Assembly (NCBI RefSeq): GCF_003439125.1
Contig: NZ_QSUU01000002.1
Span: 1 to 64,000 of the forward strand
Direction: 5' to 3'
DNA: 64,000 nucleotides
From: Collinsella sp. OM04-5
GTDB taxonomy: Bacteria > Actinomycetota > Coriobacteriia > Coriobacteriales > Coriobacteriaceae
Shown here: positions 12,850 through 21,336 of the stretch, in pieces
Position numbering within the stretch: position 1 is the first letter of the stretch
How the letters are laid out: each line of letters begins with the position of its first letter
Program-made: the position numbers and the translations under genes
The notes under the pieces: model-generated
Told to the model about the DNA's origin: nothing
Seen by the model: only the letters and a program-made list of their open reading frames with translations
Databases searched by the model: none

Positions 12850-13756
12850 CGCCGACCTCCTTGGCGCCATCGGCGTTTGATCCCGCGGCGTCGCGCTTTG
12901 CCTTGCGCTCAGCATTGAGCTCGGCATCGCTCTCGCGCACCAGTTTGATAATCGCCGCGCAGGCCTCCTCGCCCACCAAATCGCGAGCACGCACCGTCAG
13001 GCGCGTCGCCTCCTGCTTGTCGCCGTCGCTTGCAGCATCGGTCGCACACATGATCAGGCAAATGGCAATCTCAGCCGAAGGCGAGGTCGGCACGCCTTGC
13101 AGACTCAGCTCGCCCATCACGTGCTCATCGCTCTCCTCGGCGGCATCGGGGTAGGCAGTATGAATCTTGTTGAGCAGACGCGTCGTATGCGCATCGCCAG
13201 GCGTCAGACGCAACGCCAGGCGCGCACAACCCACGGCGGCCGAGACATTCTCGGTCTCGGGCTCAAGGAAATACTGGCCTAAGTTGGCATAGGCGCGGGC
13301 GGCACACTTGCCGTCGCTCGCACGCTCTAGCACCGAGAACGAAAGCGATGCCCATTCCTGCTTGTCCTCGAGCGCGCGGAACAGCTCGGCCAAGTCCAAG
13401 CGATAGTTGCAGTTCATGGGATCCCAACGCACAGCCTGCATCAGGGCATTACGAGCGCTCACATAATCCTGCTGGCGAATGTAGGCAAACGCCATGTCGG
13501 AGTACAGACGGTCAAAGGGCACCTCGACCTGCACGAGCTCGCGCGGATCCTTCTCCACGCGGCGATAGGCCAGACGCTCAAACTTGCTATCGAAGCTAAA
13601 GTATTGGCGCTTCTCCTCCGTCTTGCACTCGGCGTCGATATACTCCTCGGCAAGCTCCACCAGGCGCTCCAACAGCGGCGTCGCCGTGGCCAGGTCGCCC
13701 TGCGCCAGGTAGTTCTCGGCATACGTGATGTCTTGCAAGCTGATGGGCAGATCCAT
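12839..13756 (-). CDS. Tetratricopeptide-like repeat protein of unknown function
   Basis: The 305-residue protein has helical pairs that look like TPR units. The clearest are DLATATPLLERLVELAEEYI near residue 20, SDMAFAYIRQQDYVSARNAL near 90 and NYRLDLAELFRALEDKQEW near 120. No signal peptide or membrane segment is seen, so it should be a cytoplasmic scaffold or partner-binding protein. I do not recognise a specific family. It is directly upstream of and overlapping smpB, which suggests co-expression with trans-translation, but no role is known. The ATG at 13756 has a GGAG site. Confidence 0.75.
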   Translation of the reverse strand: MDLPISLQDITYAENYLAQGDLATATPLLERLVELAEEYIDAECKTEEKRQYFSFDSKFERLAYRRVEKDPRELVQVEVPFDRLYSDMAFAYIRQQDYVSARNALMQAVRWDPMNCNYRLDLAELFRALEDKQEWASLSFSVLERASDGKCAARAYANLGQYFLEPETENVSAAVGCARLALRLTPGDAHTTRLLNKIHTAYPDAAEESDEHVMGELSLQGVPTSPSAEIAICLIMCATDAASDGDKQEATRLTVRARDLVGEEACAAIIKLVRESDAELNAERKAKRDAAGSNADGAKEVGDAQ

Positions 13757-13812
13757 GGCTACTCCTCGATCTGAGCGAAACACGGCAGGCGCCGTATATA
13801 CGGTCGATACAC

Positions 13813-13840
13813 AAAACCCGGGTCTCTTGCGAGGCCCGGG
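13813..13840 (-). terminator. Terminator after the tRNA pair
   Basis: CCCGGGCCTC and GAGACCCGGG pair on the minus strand and are followed by TTTTGTG. It lies 15 bases past tRNA-Glu. Confidence 0.7.
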
Positions 13841-13854
13841 CATTCATTTGTGGG

Positions 13855-13928
13855 TAGCCCGTACCAGATTCGAACTGGTGATCTCCGCCTTGAGAGGGCG
13901 GCGTCCTAAACCGCTAGACGAACGGGCC
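13855..13928 (-). tRNA. tRNA-Glu (anticodon CTC)
   Basis: The minus strand folds into a cloverleaf. The acceptor GGCCCGT pairs with ACGGGCT, the anticodon stem CCGCC/GGCGG encloses the loop CTCTCAA (anticodon CTC, codon GAG), and the T loop is GTTCGAATC. The CCA end is not fully encoded (CCC follows). Confidence 0.93.
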
Positions 13929-13945
13929 ATATGTAGCAAATGCAA

Positions 13946-14019
13946 TGGCTGGGATGGAGGGAGTCGAACCCCCATTGACGGAACCAGAATCCGCTGTCCT
14001 GCCATTAGACGACATCCCA
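13946..14019 (-). tRNA. tRNA-Gln (anticodon CTG)
   Basis: The acceptor TGGGATG pairs with CATCCCA, the anticodon stem GCGGA/TCCGT encloses TTCTGGT (anticodon CTG, codon CAG), and the T loop is GGTTCGACTCC. GCCA follows, so CCA is encoded. It is 17 bases upstream of tRNA-Glu and probably co-transcribed. Confidence 0.93.
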
Positions 14020-14198
14020 ATGACTGCATCGCTGCGCTCGGCTGTGCCTTTGCGCAAGAAAGAAATATACGGGAAGTCCCGCCGTGACGCAAGCCCTAAT
14101 TTTGACTTTTTTGAAATTCAGTCAAATACGGCCGACACGTGAAGGACCTGTGAAGCACCAGCGACACGTACGGCGCCAAAGCCCGTAAAACATCCCAC

Positions 14199-14215
14199 AT
14201 CTACCGCTGGTAGAT
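14199..14215. promoter_or_regulatory. 17-bp palindrome upstream of the 14285 gene
   Basis: ATCTACC and GGTAGAT are perfect inverted arms around GCT, about 70 bases before the ATG at 14285. It is a candidate operator only. Confidence 0.35.
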
Positions 14216-14284
14216 TACAACAATGCAGCACTCACGGCTGATGGCACAATCAAACCGTCATCATTACACGGATATCGAGGCGCC

Positions 14285-14695
14285 ATGGACGAAGAGCTTG
14301 ATTACCTATGGGAGACCCTGGGCCTCGAGATCACTGCTGACCTTTGGCCCGAACGGGACAAAATCCATCCCACCCTGCGCCCCGCCATCACGGTGGTGCA
14401 GGCAAAATACCGCCGTGCATCCTTTTTGATCATGCGGATGTCATGGCACGCGGGACTCCCCGACCTTAAGCGAATCCAGGCAAGCCTCGTCGAGCTGTCC
14501 GGTATGCCGACTGTCATATCCGAGGCGCACCTGGAGCTGCGCCAACGCGAGCGACTGCAACAGCAGCGGATTCCCTTTATCTGCCCCGGTGTTCAGGCAT
14601 ATCTGCCCTTTATGGACGAGGAGTACTGGAGCGGCAAGCCCAACAAGCACGTAAAGGTCTACGGTCCGCACGAATGGGCACAGCTCAAGGATTGA
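14285..14695 (+). CDS. Uncharacterised 136-residue protein
   Basis: I do not recognise this protein with confidence. It is soluble, with no signal or membrane segment. It contains RRASFLIMRMSWHAGLPDLK and RIPFICPGVQAYLPF, which recall the N-terminal part of a family often annotated as MarR-like in Firmicutes. Those proteins continue into a winged helix that is absent here, so it may be a shortened relative. The gene stands alone between the tRNA pair and a convergent Spx/ArsC-like gene. The only hint of regulation is a palindrome about 70 bases upstream. The start codon is uncertain, with only a weak ribosome site. Confidence 0.6.
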   Translation: MDEELDYLWETLGLEITADLWPERDKIHPTLRPAITVVQAKYRRASFLIMRMSWHAGLPDLKRIQASLVELSGMPTVISEAHLELRQRERLQQQRIPFICPGVQAYLPFMDEEYWSGKPNKHVKVYGPHEWAQLKD

Positions 14696-14767
14696 GCCGA
14701 GCGAGCCCTCCGATGGAAAACACGTCCCACCCCGAGCGCTCAAAACGGGTCGCACTTTCCGCAGCCG

Positions 14768-15127
14768 CTACAGCAGTGCCTCGGTCCAAGCTGCTTCCCT
14801 AAAGCCGGGAATCGCAAAGTCGTCGCCCACCAACAGCGGACGCTTAACCAGCATGCCGTCGGTCGCCAGCAGCTCGTAGCACTCCCGATCCGTCATGCCC
14901 GCATCTAGACGCGCCTTCAGGCCCAGCTCTCGATATTTCATGCCCGACGAATTAAAGAAGCGCCGCACCGGCAGTCCCGAACGAGCAATCCAGGTCGCAA
15001 GCTCATCAGCCGTGGGATTGTCCAAAACGATATCGCGGTCGATATACTCTACCCCGTGTTCGTCCAGCCATGCCTTGGCCTTCTTACAGGTCGAGCACTT
15101 GGGATATTCAACAAACAGTACGGTCAT
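14768..15127 (-). CDS. ArsC/Spx-family thioredoxin-fold protein
   Basis: The 119-residue protein has the thioredoxin fold of the arsenate reductase/Spx/YffB family. CSTC (Cys11-Cys14) lies in the first loop, as in Spx, and the conserved RP of VKRPLLVGD is near residue 98. Family members act as thiol reductases or as redox regulators of RNA polymerase; the sequence does not decide between them. The ATG at 15127 has a GGAGG site. It converges on the uncharacterised gene to its left and stands upstream of the end of the mur operon. Confidence 0.88.
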   Translation of the reverse strand: MTVLFVEYPKCSTCKKAKAWLDEHGVEYIDRDIVLDNPTADELATWIARSGLPVRRFFNSSGMKYRELGLKARLDAGMTDRECYELLATDGMLVKRPLLVGDDFAIPGFREAAWTEALL

Positions 15128-15219
15128 GGGAATCCTCCGAATATAGATCGGCCAACGCAGGCACACGCCACACGAGGCGCCTTCGTATGATGGGCCAATT
15201 GTAGCCCACGGGTCACACG

Positions 15220-16272
15220 CTAAACGAACCGTACCCCGAATCCGCGTTTGATGAACGGCAGCAGCTCCATTGCCTCGGGCGTGATATGGCCCGCAACGTT
15301 CATGCGCTCGTCACCGGGAAGATCGACCCGCGCAATCTCAAGCTCGCCTTCGTAGCGCCCATATCCGCTATTGCTCACAGCGATCGACCCCGCCTTTCGC
15401 GGCAGGCCGGCACCGGCATCCATCGGCACGGAATCCGGCTTAAGCGTCGTACGCGACTCCTGAGACCTAAAGATGAGGGTGCTCGAATCGGGTCGGTCGT
15501 GATGAATCTGCCCGCGCACATAGGCATAACCGGGCTCAAGCTCGCATTGCAGGTCCACGTATCCGGCGGAAACTTGAGCAAACTGCGCCCAGCCCGCATC
15601 GGAAAGATCGGGGTCGCCGACCAACACAATGTCGCAATCGGCGCCATGTGCAAGCTCAAGCATATTGAGAGCAACCTTTGACGCGCGACCGCGCTGCGCC
15701 TCGACCGTCGGCAGTCCCTCGAATACCGGCCCGCGAACGTTGGCATCACCCGGCACAAAAGCCATGATTTCGAATCCAAGCGCCGCAAGACGAAGATTCA
15801 CCCGAGCAATGTCCTCCAGAGCTAAACCGGTATAAGGCTTGGGGTAAAAATTGTGGCAGGCGGCAAAACGAGTCACATCGGCACCGGCCTCACGCCACGA
15901 TGCGATTTCATCAGAACTCACCGTCGATGCATTGACCACTATGCGAAATACACCGGACAGCTCCGCGACCCGCTGGGCGCTAAAGCCATAGTCCAAACGA
16001 AGGTATTCCAACCCCAGATCGCGCAGGTCCTCGATGCGCTCAAGCCCGAGCAAATCGCACGTGCGAGGCCCCACATCGGCAATGAGCGCAATGCCGCGGG
16101 CGGAGAGCAGCGACAGCACATGACGGACCTTATCGGCATACGCCGCTCCCCCATCCTCGGGAATATGCAGTGAGGTGAACGCGTAGCGCGCACCCGCCGC
16201 GGCACCACGCTCAATCGTCCGCTCAATATCCTGCAAAGGGCTGGAAAGATAAATCGAAATACCCGTTTTCAC
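15220..16272 (-). CDS. mupG: MupG-like TIM-barrel protein (DUF871), probable 6-phospho-N-acetylmuramidase
   Basis: The 350-residue protein has the DUF871 layout: an N-terminal TIM barrel (GISIYLSSPLQDIE, FTSLHIPEDG, LEYLRLDYGFS) and a C-terminal beta domain. In Staphylococcus aureus, MupG cleaves MurNAc-6-phosphate-GlcNAc after uptake. Here it is last in a murR-murQ-murP-mupG operon, which supports the same job in peptidoglycan recycling. The start is a GTG at 16272 with AAAGGAG nine bases upstream. A terminator-like hairpin (16288-16322) lies between murP and this gene, so its level may be lower than that of murP. Confidence 0.86.
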   Translation of the reverse strand: MKTGISIYLSSPLQDIERTIERGAAAGARYAFTSLHIPEDGGAAYADKVRHVLSLLSARGIALIADVGPRTCDLLGLERIEDLRDLGLEYLRLDYGFSAQRVAELSGVFRIVVNASTVSSDEIASWREAGADVTRFAACHNFYPKPYTGLALEDIARVNLRLAALGFEIMAFVPGDANVRGPVFEGLPTVEAQRGRASKVALNMLELAHGADCDIVLVGDPDLSDAGWAQFAQVSAGYVDLQCELEPGYAYVRGQIHHDRPDSSTLIFRSQESRTTLKPDSVPMDAGAGLPRKAGSIAVSNSGYGRYEGELEIARVDLPGDERMNVAGHITPEAMELLPFIKRGFGVRFV

Positions 16273-16287
16273 GCTTCAACACTCCTT

Positions 16288-16322
16288 TAAAAAAGGCCGG
16301 CGGAGCAGTTAGCCCCGCCGGC
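16288..16322 (-). terminator. Hairpin terminator between murP and mupG
   Basis: The minus strand reads GCCGGCGG, a 10-base loop region, CCGCCGGC and then CTTTTTTAAAGGAG. The T run is followed at once by the mupG ribosome site, so read-through must be partial for mupG to be expressed. Confidence 0.6.
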
Positions 16323-16354
16323 ACAGCCATAGCATCAAGAAATCTGCCGCGCGC

Positions 16355-16381
16355 CGCGAGCCCTGAGCAACACGGCTCGCG
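16355..16381 (-). other. GC hairpin just after the murP stop
   Basis: CGCGAGCC and GGCTCGCG pair over 8 bp around an 11-base loop. It lacks a T run. It may protect the murP 3' end as a processing stem. Confidence 0.4.
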
Positions 16382-16389
16382 ATATCAAA

Positions 16390-17820
16390 CTACTCGCCAA
16401 AGAACTCGTTGATCTTCTGCTCGTCGACGCCAAAGAACCACGTCAGGACAAAGCCGGCGACATAGGCAAGCAGCATAGCGGCAACGTAGCCGAGCTGCTG
16501 GCCAGGAACGACGATCAGCAGGCCAAACAGACCGGAAACGCCCTGAGAAACCGTGCCGATGTGAAGCAGCGCTGCGAGCGCGCCGCCAAATCCGGCACCC
16601 AGACAGGCCGTCACAAACGGACGAACGAGCGGCAGCGTAACGGCATACATCAGAGGCTCGCCCACACCCAGGATTCCAACGGGAATGGACTCTGCGACGT
16701 ACTTCTTAAGCTTAGCGTTCTTGGTCTTAAAGTACAGCGCCAGACCGGCACCGACCTGACCGCCGCCAGCCATCATAAGGATGGGAAGCAGGTAATTGAT
16801 GCCCTTGGTAGCACCGTCGGGATCGTTGAGCATAGCGTGGATCGGCGTGAGCGCCTGATGCAGGCCGACGGAAACCAGCGGCAAGAAGCCTGCCGACAGG
16901 ATATAGCCGCCCAGGACGCCCAGCTTCTCGAAGATAAAGGTCAAAACGCTAAAGATGACAGTCGTCAGCCATGCGCCAACCGGCTGGATGACGAGCATCA
17001 GAGCAAAGGCGCCGATGATGAGCACCAACAGCGGGGACAAGAACGTGTCGAGTGCGTTGGGCATAACCTTGCGAATCTGACGCTCCATCCAGGCAAAAAA
17101 TGCACCAGCGATAAGAGCCGCGATCATGCCGCCCGCTGCGGGGTTGTACTGCGCATTGGTGAGCGGCAGCAAAATGGCAGTGGCAGGATCAGCCGCGCCA
17201 GGCGCAAGCAGGGGCATGGCACTGTTGGCGATACACATCATGCCGGCGATGCCGCCCAGCGCAGCGGAGCCGCCAAACTCACGTGCCGCGTTATAGCCCA
17301 CCAAGATGGGCAGATAGGCAAACAGGGCCCAGCCCATGGAACGAATGCCCTGGTACCACCACTCGCCTGCAAGCGCGCCTGCCGTCGAGACGTTAATGAC
17401 GTTGCAGATACCGTTGATGAGGCCAGCCGCAATGATGCCGGGAAGCAGGGCGACGAAGACATTGGAAATCTTCTTGAGGAAGGCCTGAACCGGCTTGGAC
17501 TCGTACTTTGCCTTCTGCGCGGCCTTGTTTGTGGCCGCAGCGTCAACCACGCTCTCGTCGGCAACGCCTTTCGCAAGGCCGGTGAGCTTGGAGAACTCCT
17601 CGAGCACCTTATTCACCTTGCCCGGCCCCAGCACGATCTGCATCGTGTCGTCCTCGACCAAGCCCATCACGCCGTCGAGTGCCTTAATACCCTCCGTGTC
17701 GACGCTGCCCGTGTCTTTGACGGTCACGCGCAGGCGCGTCATGCACGCCGCGTTTGCGAGCACGTTGTCTTTACCGCCCAAAAGGTCCAGCAGCTTTTGA
17801 GCCAGCTCTTTGTTCGTCAT
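16390..17820 (-). CDS. murP: PTS EIIBC component, probable MurNAc/MurNAc-GlcNAc transporter
   Basis: This is a phosphotransferase-system permease that imports and phosphorylates an amino sugar. The 476-residue protein has an EIIB domain (residues 1-80) with the phosphorylated cysteine in NAACMTRLRV (Cys26), and an EIIC domain of about ten membrane segments (100-470). No EIIA domain is fused, so a separate EIIA must supply phosphate. It lies between murQ and mupG and follows a RpiR-type regulator, which points to MurNAc or the disaccharide MurNAc-GlcNAc as substrate. The ATG has GGAGGAG just upstream. Confidence 0.88.
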   Translation of the reverse strand: MTNKELAQKLLDLLGGKDNVLANAACMTRLRVTVKDTGSVDTEGIKALDGVMGLVEDDTMQIVLGPGKVNKVLEEFSKLTGLAKGVADESVVDAAATNKAAQKAKYESKPVQAFLKKISNVFVALLPGIIAAGLINGICNVINVSTAGALAGEWWYQGIRSMGWALFAYLPILVGYNAAREFGGSAALGGIAGMMCIANSAMPLLAPGAADPATAILLPLTNAQYNPAAGGMIAALIAGAFFAWMERQIRKVMPNALDTFLSPLLVLIIGAFALMLVIQPVGAWLTTVIFSVLTFIFEKLGVLGGYILSAGFLPLVSVGLHQALTPIHAMLNDPDGATKGINYLLPILMMAGGGQVGAGLALYFKTKNAKLKKYVAESIPVGILGVGEPLMYAVTLPLVRPFVTACLGAGFGGALAALLHIGTVSQGVSGLFGLLIVVPGQQLGYVAAMLLAYVAGFVLTWFFGVDEQKINEFFGE

Positions 17821-17877
17821 AACTCCTCCTTGTATTGGGTATCTCGTTTGGATGTCATATCAGCTCACGCCGCGCAC

Positions 17878-18801
<924 letters not shown>

Positions 18802-18811
18802 TTCATTCACC

Positions 18812-19663
18812 TCATCTTTCCTGTTTCTCGATGTAGTTTTGCTTAATGACATGCGTCGCCCGTTCGTAGTCGCTGGCAACGTAAGCAGCGTACAGAGCAT
18901 CGACAACCATAAGCTGGGCCATACGCGAAGCCATGGCACCGCTGCGGACCAAGGGCTCACTCGCAGCGACGCCGAGCACGGCATCGGCCATGGTGGCAAG
19001 CTTGGATGATCCATCTACTTTGGTCACGGCCACAACGGGACAGTTGTGACGTTGAGCCTCGGCGGTGCAGTCCAGCACCTCTTGCGTCAAGCCCGAGTAG
19101 CTAAAGGCGATCGCCATATCGCCCTCATGCATGTTCTTGGCACACAAGAGCTGATCATGCCAGTCGTCGTACAGATGGCACTCTTTGTCGACACGCATGA
19201 GCTTTTGCGCCAGATCGTGCGCGACCAAACGAGAGGCACCGATACCGAACAGATTGACCGCGCGTGCCCGCTTAAGATAGGCCGCACATCGCTCCAAGAC
19301 GGTGTAATCGAGCGTTTGCGCCGTCGCTTCGATCGTGCGCACGTTGCTTTTCATCACCTTCCCCACGATACGTTCGACGCTGTCATCCATGGAGATGTCC
19401 TCGAGGGCAACGTCTTTCTTGTCACCCAAGAGCGCCAGCTCGGCAATCAGTTCGCGCTGGAACTCCTTGTAGCCCGCAAAACCCAAGCGCTTGCAAAAGC
19501 GCAAAATGCTCGAGGGCGAGGAGAACGTGGCATCGGCAAGACCGCGGACGGACAGCCCGACCACCTCGTGCGGATGAGCGCTTACATATGCGATGACATT
19601 GCGTTCCGCCGGGCTCGCGCTGAGCTCACGCTCGCGAAGCCGCAAAAGCAATCCGTTTGCCAT
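18812..19663 (-). CDS. murR: MurR/RpiR-family transcriptional regulator
   Basis: The 283-residue protein has an N-terminal helix-turn-helix domain of the RpiR type (residues 1-75, with SVRGLADATFSSPSSILRFC). A sugar-phosphate-binding SIS domain (about 115-240, with FGIGASRLVAHDL and AFSYSGLT) follows. It is the first gene of the MurNAc operon and probably senses MurNAc-6-phosphate. I chose the ATG at 19663, since the GTG nine bases upstream lies inside the GGAGGTG ribosome site. A 13-bp palindrome at 19698-19710 is a candidate binding site for autoregulation. Confidence 0.9.
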   Translation of the reverse strand: MANGLLLRLRERELSASPAERNVIAYVSAHPHEVVGLSVRGLADATFSSPSSILRFCKRLGFAGYKEFQRELIAELALLGDKKDVALEDISMDDSVERIVGKVMKSNVRTIEATAQTLDYTVLERCAAYLKRARAVNLFGIGASRLVAHDLAQKLMRVDKECHLYDDWHDQLLCAKNMHEGDMAIAFSYSGLTQEVLDCTAEAQRHNCPVVAVTKVDGSSKLATMADAVLGVAASEPLVRSGAMASRMAQLMVVDALYAAYVASDYERATHVIKQNYIEKQER

Positions 19664-19697
19664 CTCAAACACCTCCGTTGAGAAGAATTAAAGACCA

Positions 19698-19710
19698 ACG
19701 AATGATTCGT
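19698..19710. promoter_or_regulatory. Candidate MurR operator
   Basis: ACGAAT-G-ATTCGT is a perfect palindrome 35 bases upstream of the murR start, where an autoregulatory operator would be expected. Binding is inferred. Confidence 0.45.
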
Positions 19711-19757
19711 ACCGGATACAAACAGCTTTTACGGTACATTGTGCCGCATCGTGGCGC

Positions 19758-19788
19758 ACAAAGGGCGAGCGTTCTACCGCTCGCCCCT
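19758..19788 (-). terminator. Terminator after the VanZ-like gene
   Basis: GGGCGAGCG and CGCTCGCCC pair over 9 bp with a 6-base loop. On the minus strand the stem is followed by TTTGTG. It separates the VanZ-like gene from the mur operon. Confidence 0.65.
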
Positions 19789-19867
19789 CAAATCCGACCG
19801 CTCGGAAATACGCGCGACACAAAATAATTCAACAAGGTCGCATTATCAGAAACGGGTTTGTTACCGG

Positions 19868-20449
19868 CTAGCGCCTCGCATGGGCGCCGATCGGCCGAGT
19901 CGCATAGCGCACCAACGCCGCTGCCAGCAATACCAACAGCATGGCGGTGACATAGCCCGCAGCATCGAATCCTAAATCGATAACGTCGAAATGCCTGCCA
20001 GGAACAAAGATCTTATGTACCTGATCGCCAACGGAGCAGACGGCGCAAAAGAGCAACACGGGCACGCAACGGGAGCATACGCTCCACGGACGCCTGGAAA
20101 AGCAAACCACGACCACCGAGGCGAACAATCCGACGAAGAAAAACTCTACGGTATGGGCAACGCGACGGACGTTCGTGCCCACCCACATGCGAATGGAAGC
20201 AAGTCGGCCAGACCGGACATTCGAAGCAGCCGAATCGGTGCCCCCGGTCATCCCGTTCTCGGTCTGAGCTTCGCCCGCGACATCGGCAGCCTGTACGCCC
20301 GTAGCTTGACCCTCCACCACACGCGCGGTGGACTCGCTCAGCAACGACGTCTCCACCGCATTTTGCTCCGTCAGCACCCAGATGCCCGCCAGCGTTGCAG
20401 CGAACAGAACGATCGCGGTCCATCCGATTATTTGTTTTACGCGCGCCAA
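19868..20449 (-). CDS. VanZ-like membrane protein
   Basis: The 193-residue protein has a first membrane segment at about 9-27, a variable extracytoplasmic stretch rich in Ala, Thr and Gly (30-85), then three more segments. The core HTVEFFFVGLFASV and VGDQVHKIFVPGRHFDVIDLGFD matches the VanZ family, which in some strains adds low-level teicoplanin resistance. The function here is unknown. I chose a TTG start at 20449 because GGAGG lies seven bases upstream; no ATG or GTG is as well placed. It is bordered by the mur operon and a small resolvase gene. Confidence 0.8.
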   Translation of the reverse strand: MARVKQIIGWTAIVLFAATLAGIWVLTEQNAVETSLLSESTARVVEGQATGVQAADVAGEAQTENGMTGGTDSAASNVRSGRLASIRMWVGTNVRRVAHTVEFFFVGLFASVVVVCFSRRPWSVCSRCVPVLLFCAVCSVGDQVHKIFVPGRHFDVIDLGFDAAGYVTAMLLVLLAAALVRYATRPIGAHARR

Positions 20450-20553
20450 GGGCCTACCTCCTTTTTTGAATATCAGCGAGTGTAGCCCCAAATGACATCG
20501 CCACCGTATCAAAATTTGAATCGCAACAGGAAGCGACAAAGCGACGCAAACCC

Positions 20554-21159
20554 CTACCCCGCCTCGCGCATCCAGCGATCGAACGTCCCCACGCACACGC
20601 CCAGGCACTTTGCTGCCTGGCTGCGGGTAATATCGCCTGCCTCATAGCTATCGCGTACCAGCTCAAACTGAGGAGGGCACGGCTTGCGAGGTCGACCGAA
20701 ACGGACCCCTCGCGCCCGCGCCGCTGCAATCCCCTCCGCTTGGCGCCGATGAATATTCTCGCGCTCCACCTGCGCCACGTAGCTCAGCAGTTGTAGCACA
20801 ATATCGGCAATCAGGGTATTGGTCACATCCGGCGCGCCGCTGGCCCTGGCGCGCGCGTCAAGCAATGGCATGTCCAACACCACAATGGCAACCCCGAGCT
20901 CCTTGGTAATGCGTCGCCATTCCTCAAGAATCTCGGAGTAATTACGGCCAAGTCGGTCGATAGAAAGCACCACCAGCACGTCCCCGTCTCCCAGGACGTG
21001 CAGCAGATCGCGATACCGCGGGCGATCGAAGTCCTTGCCGCTCGCATGGTCGGCATAAATATTCGCCGAGCCCACGCCATAGGCGCCCAGCGCATCCAGC
21101 TGCCGATTAAGATTCTGATCGCGCGAACTCACCCGCGCATAACCGTACACCGTCGCCAT
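20554..21159 (-). CDS. Small serine recombinase (resolvase/invertase)
   Basis: The 201-residue protein is a complete small serine recombinase. It has YARVSS with the nucleophile Ser11, RPRYRDLL, and LSIDRLGRNYSEIL with the conserved arginines. The long E helix and a C-terminal helix-turn-helix (ITRSQAAKCLGVCVGTFDRWM, about residues 176-196) follow. Such proteins resolve or invert DNA between two short sites. No transposon genes or obvious invertible segment lie next to it. A 40-bp repeat with CCTGCCAAAA/TTTTGGTAGG ends (21182-21221) starts 23 bases upstream of its ATG and may be its site or promoter. Confidence 0.9.
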   Translation of the reverse strand: MATVYGYARVSSRDQNLNRQLDALGAYGVGSANIYADHASGKDFDRPRYRDLLHVLGDGDVLVVLSIDRLGRNYSEILEEWRRITKELGVAIVVLDMPLLDARARASGAPDVTNTLIADIVLQLLSYVAQVERENIHRRQAEGIAAARARGVRFGRPRKPCPPQFELVRDSYEAGDITRSQAAKCLGVCVGTFDRWMREAG

Positions 21160-21181
21160 CTCATCCCCGCTTTCTTGTAAA

Positions 21182-21221
21182 CCTGCCAAAAAGGGACAGG
21201 TTTATTTTGGTAGGTTTTACC
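21182..21221. repeat. 40-bp repeat, copy A (CCTGCCAAAA...TTTTGGTAGG)
   Basis: Matches 33281-33320 at 37 of 40 positions in the same orientation. The ends are inverted (CCTGCCAAAA with TTTTGGYAGG). It contains GGGACAGGTT, the core of the REP-like repeats at 33346 and 46780. Confidence 0.7.
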
Positions 21222-21279
21222 TCTCGAATAGCAGGTAAGCGGGCGGCCGAGCAAACGGCAAGGTAGCCATGATCCAAAT

Positions 21280-21311
21280 GCGGAGGGCGGCCCCGAAAGA
21301 CCGCCCTCCGC
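21280..21311 (-). terminator. GC hairpin after rnr
   Basis: GCGGAGGGCGG and CCGCCCTCCGC pair over 11 bp around a 10-base loop, 26 bases past the rnr stop. The T run is weak (ATTTGG), so termination is likely but not certain. Confidence 0.55.
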
Positions 21312-21336
21312 TCTCCCGCCATGAGTCGGGATTTGG

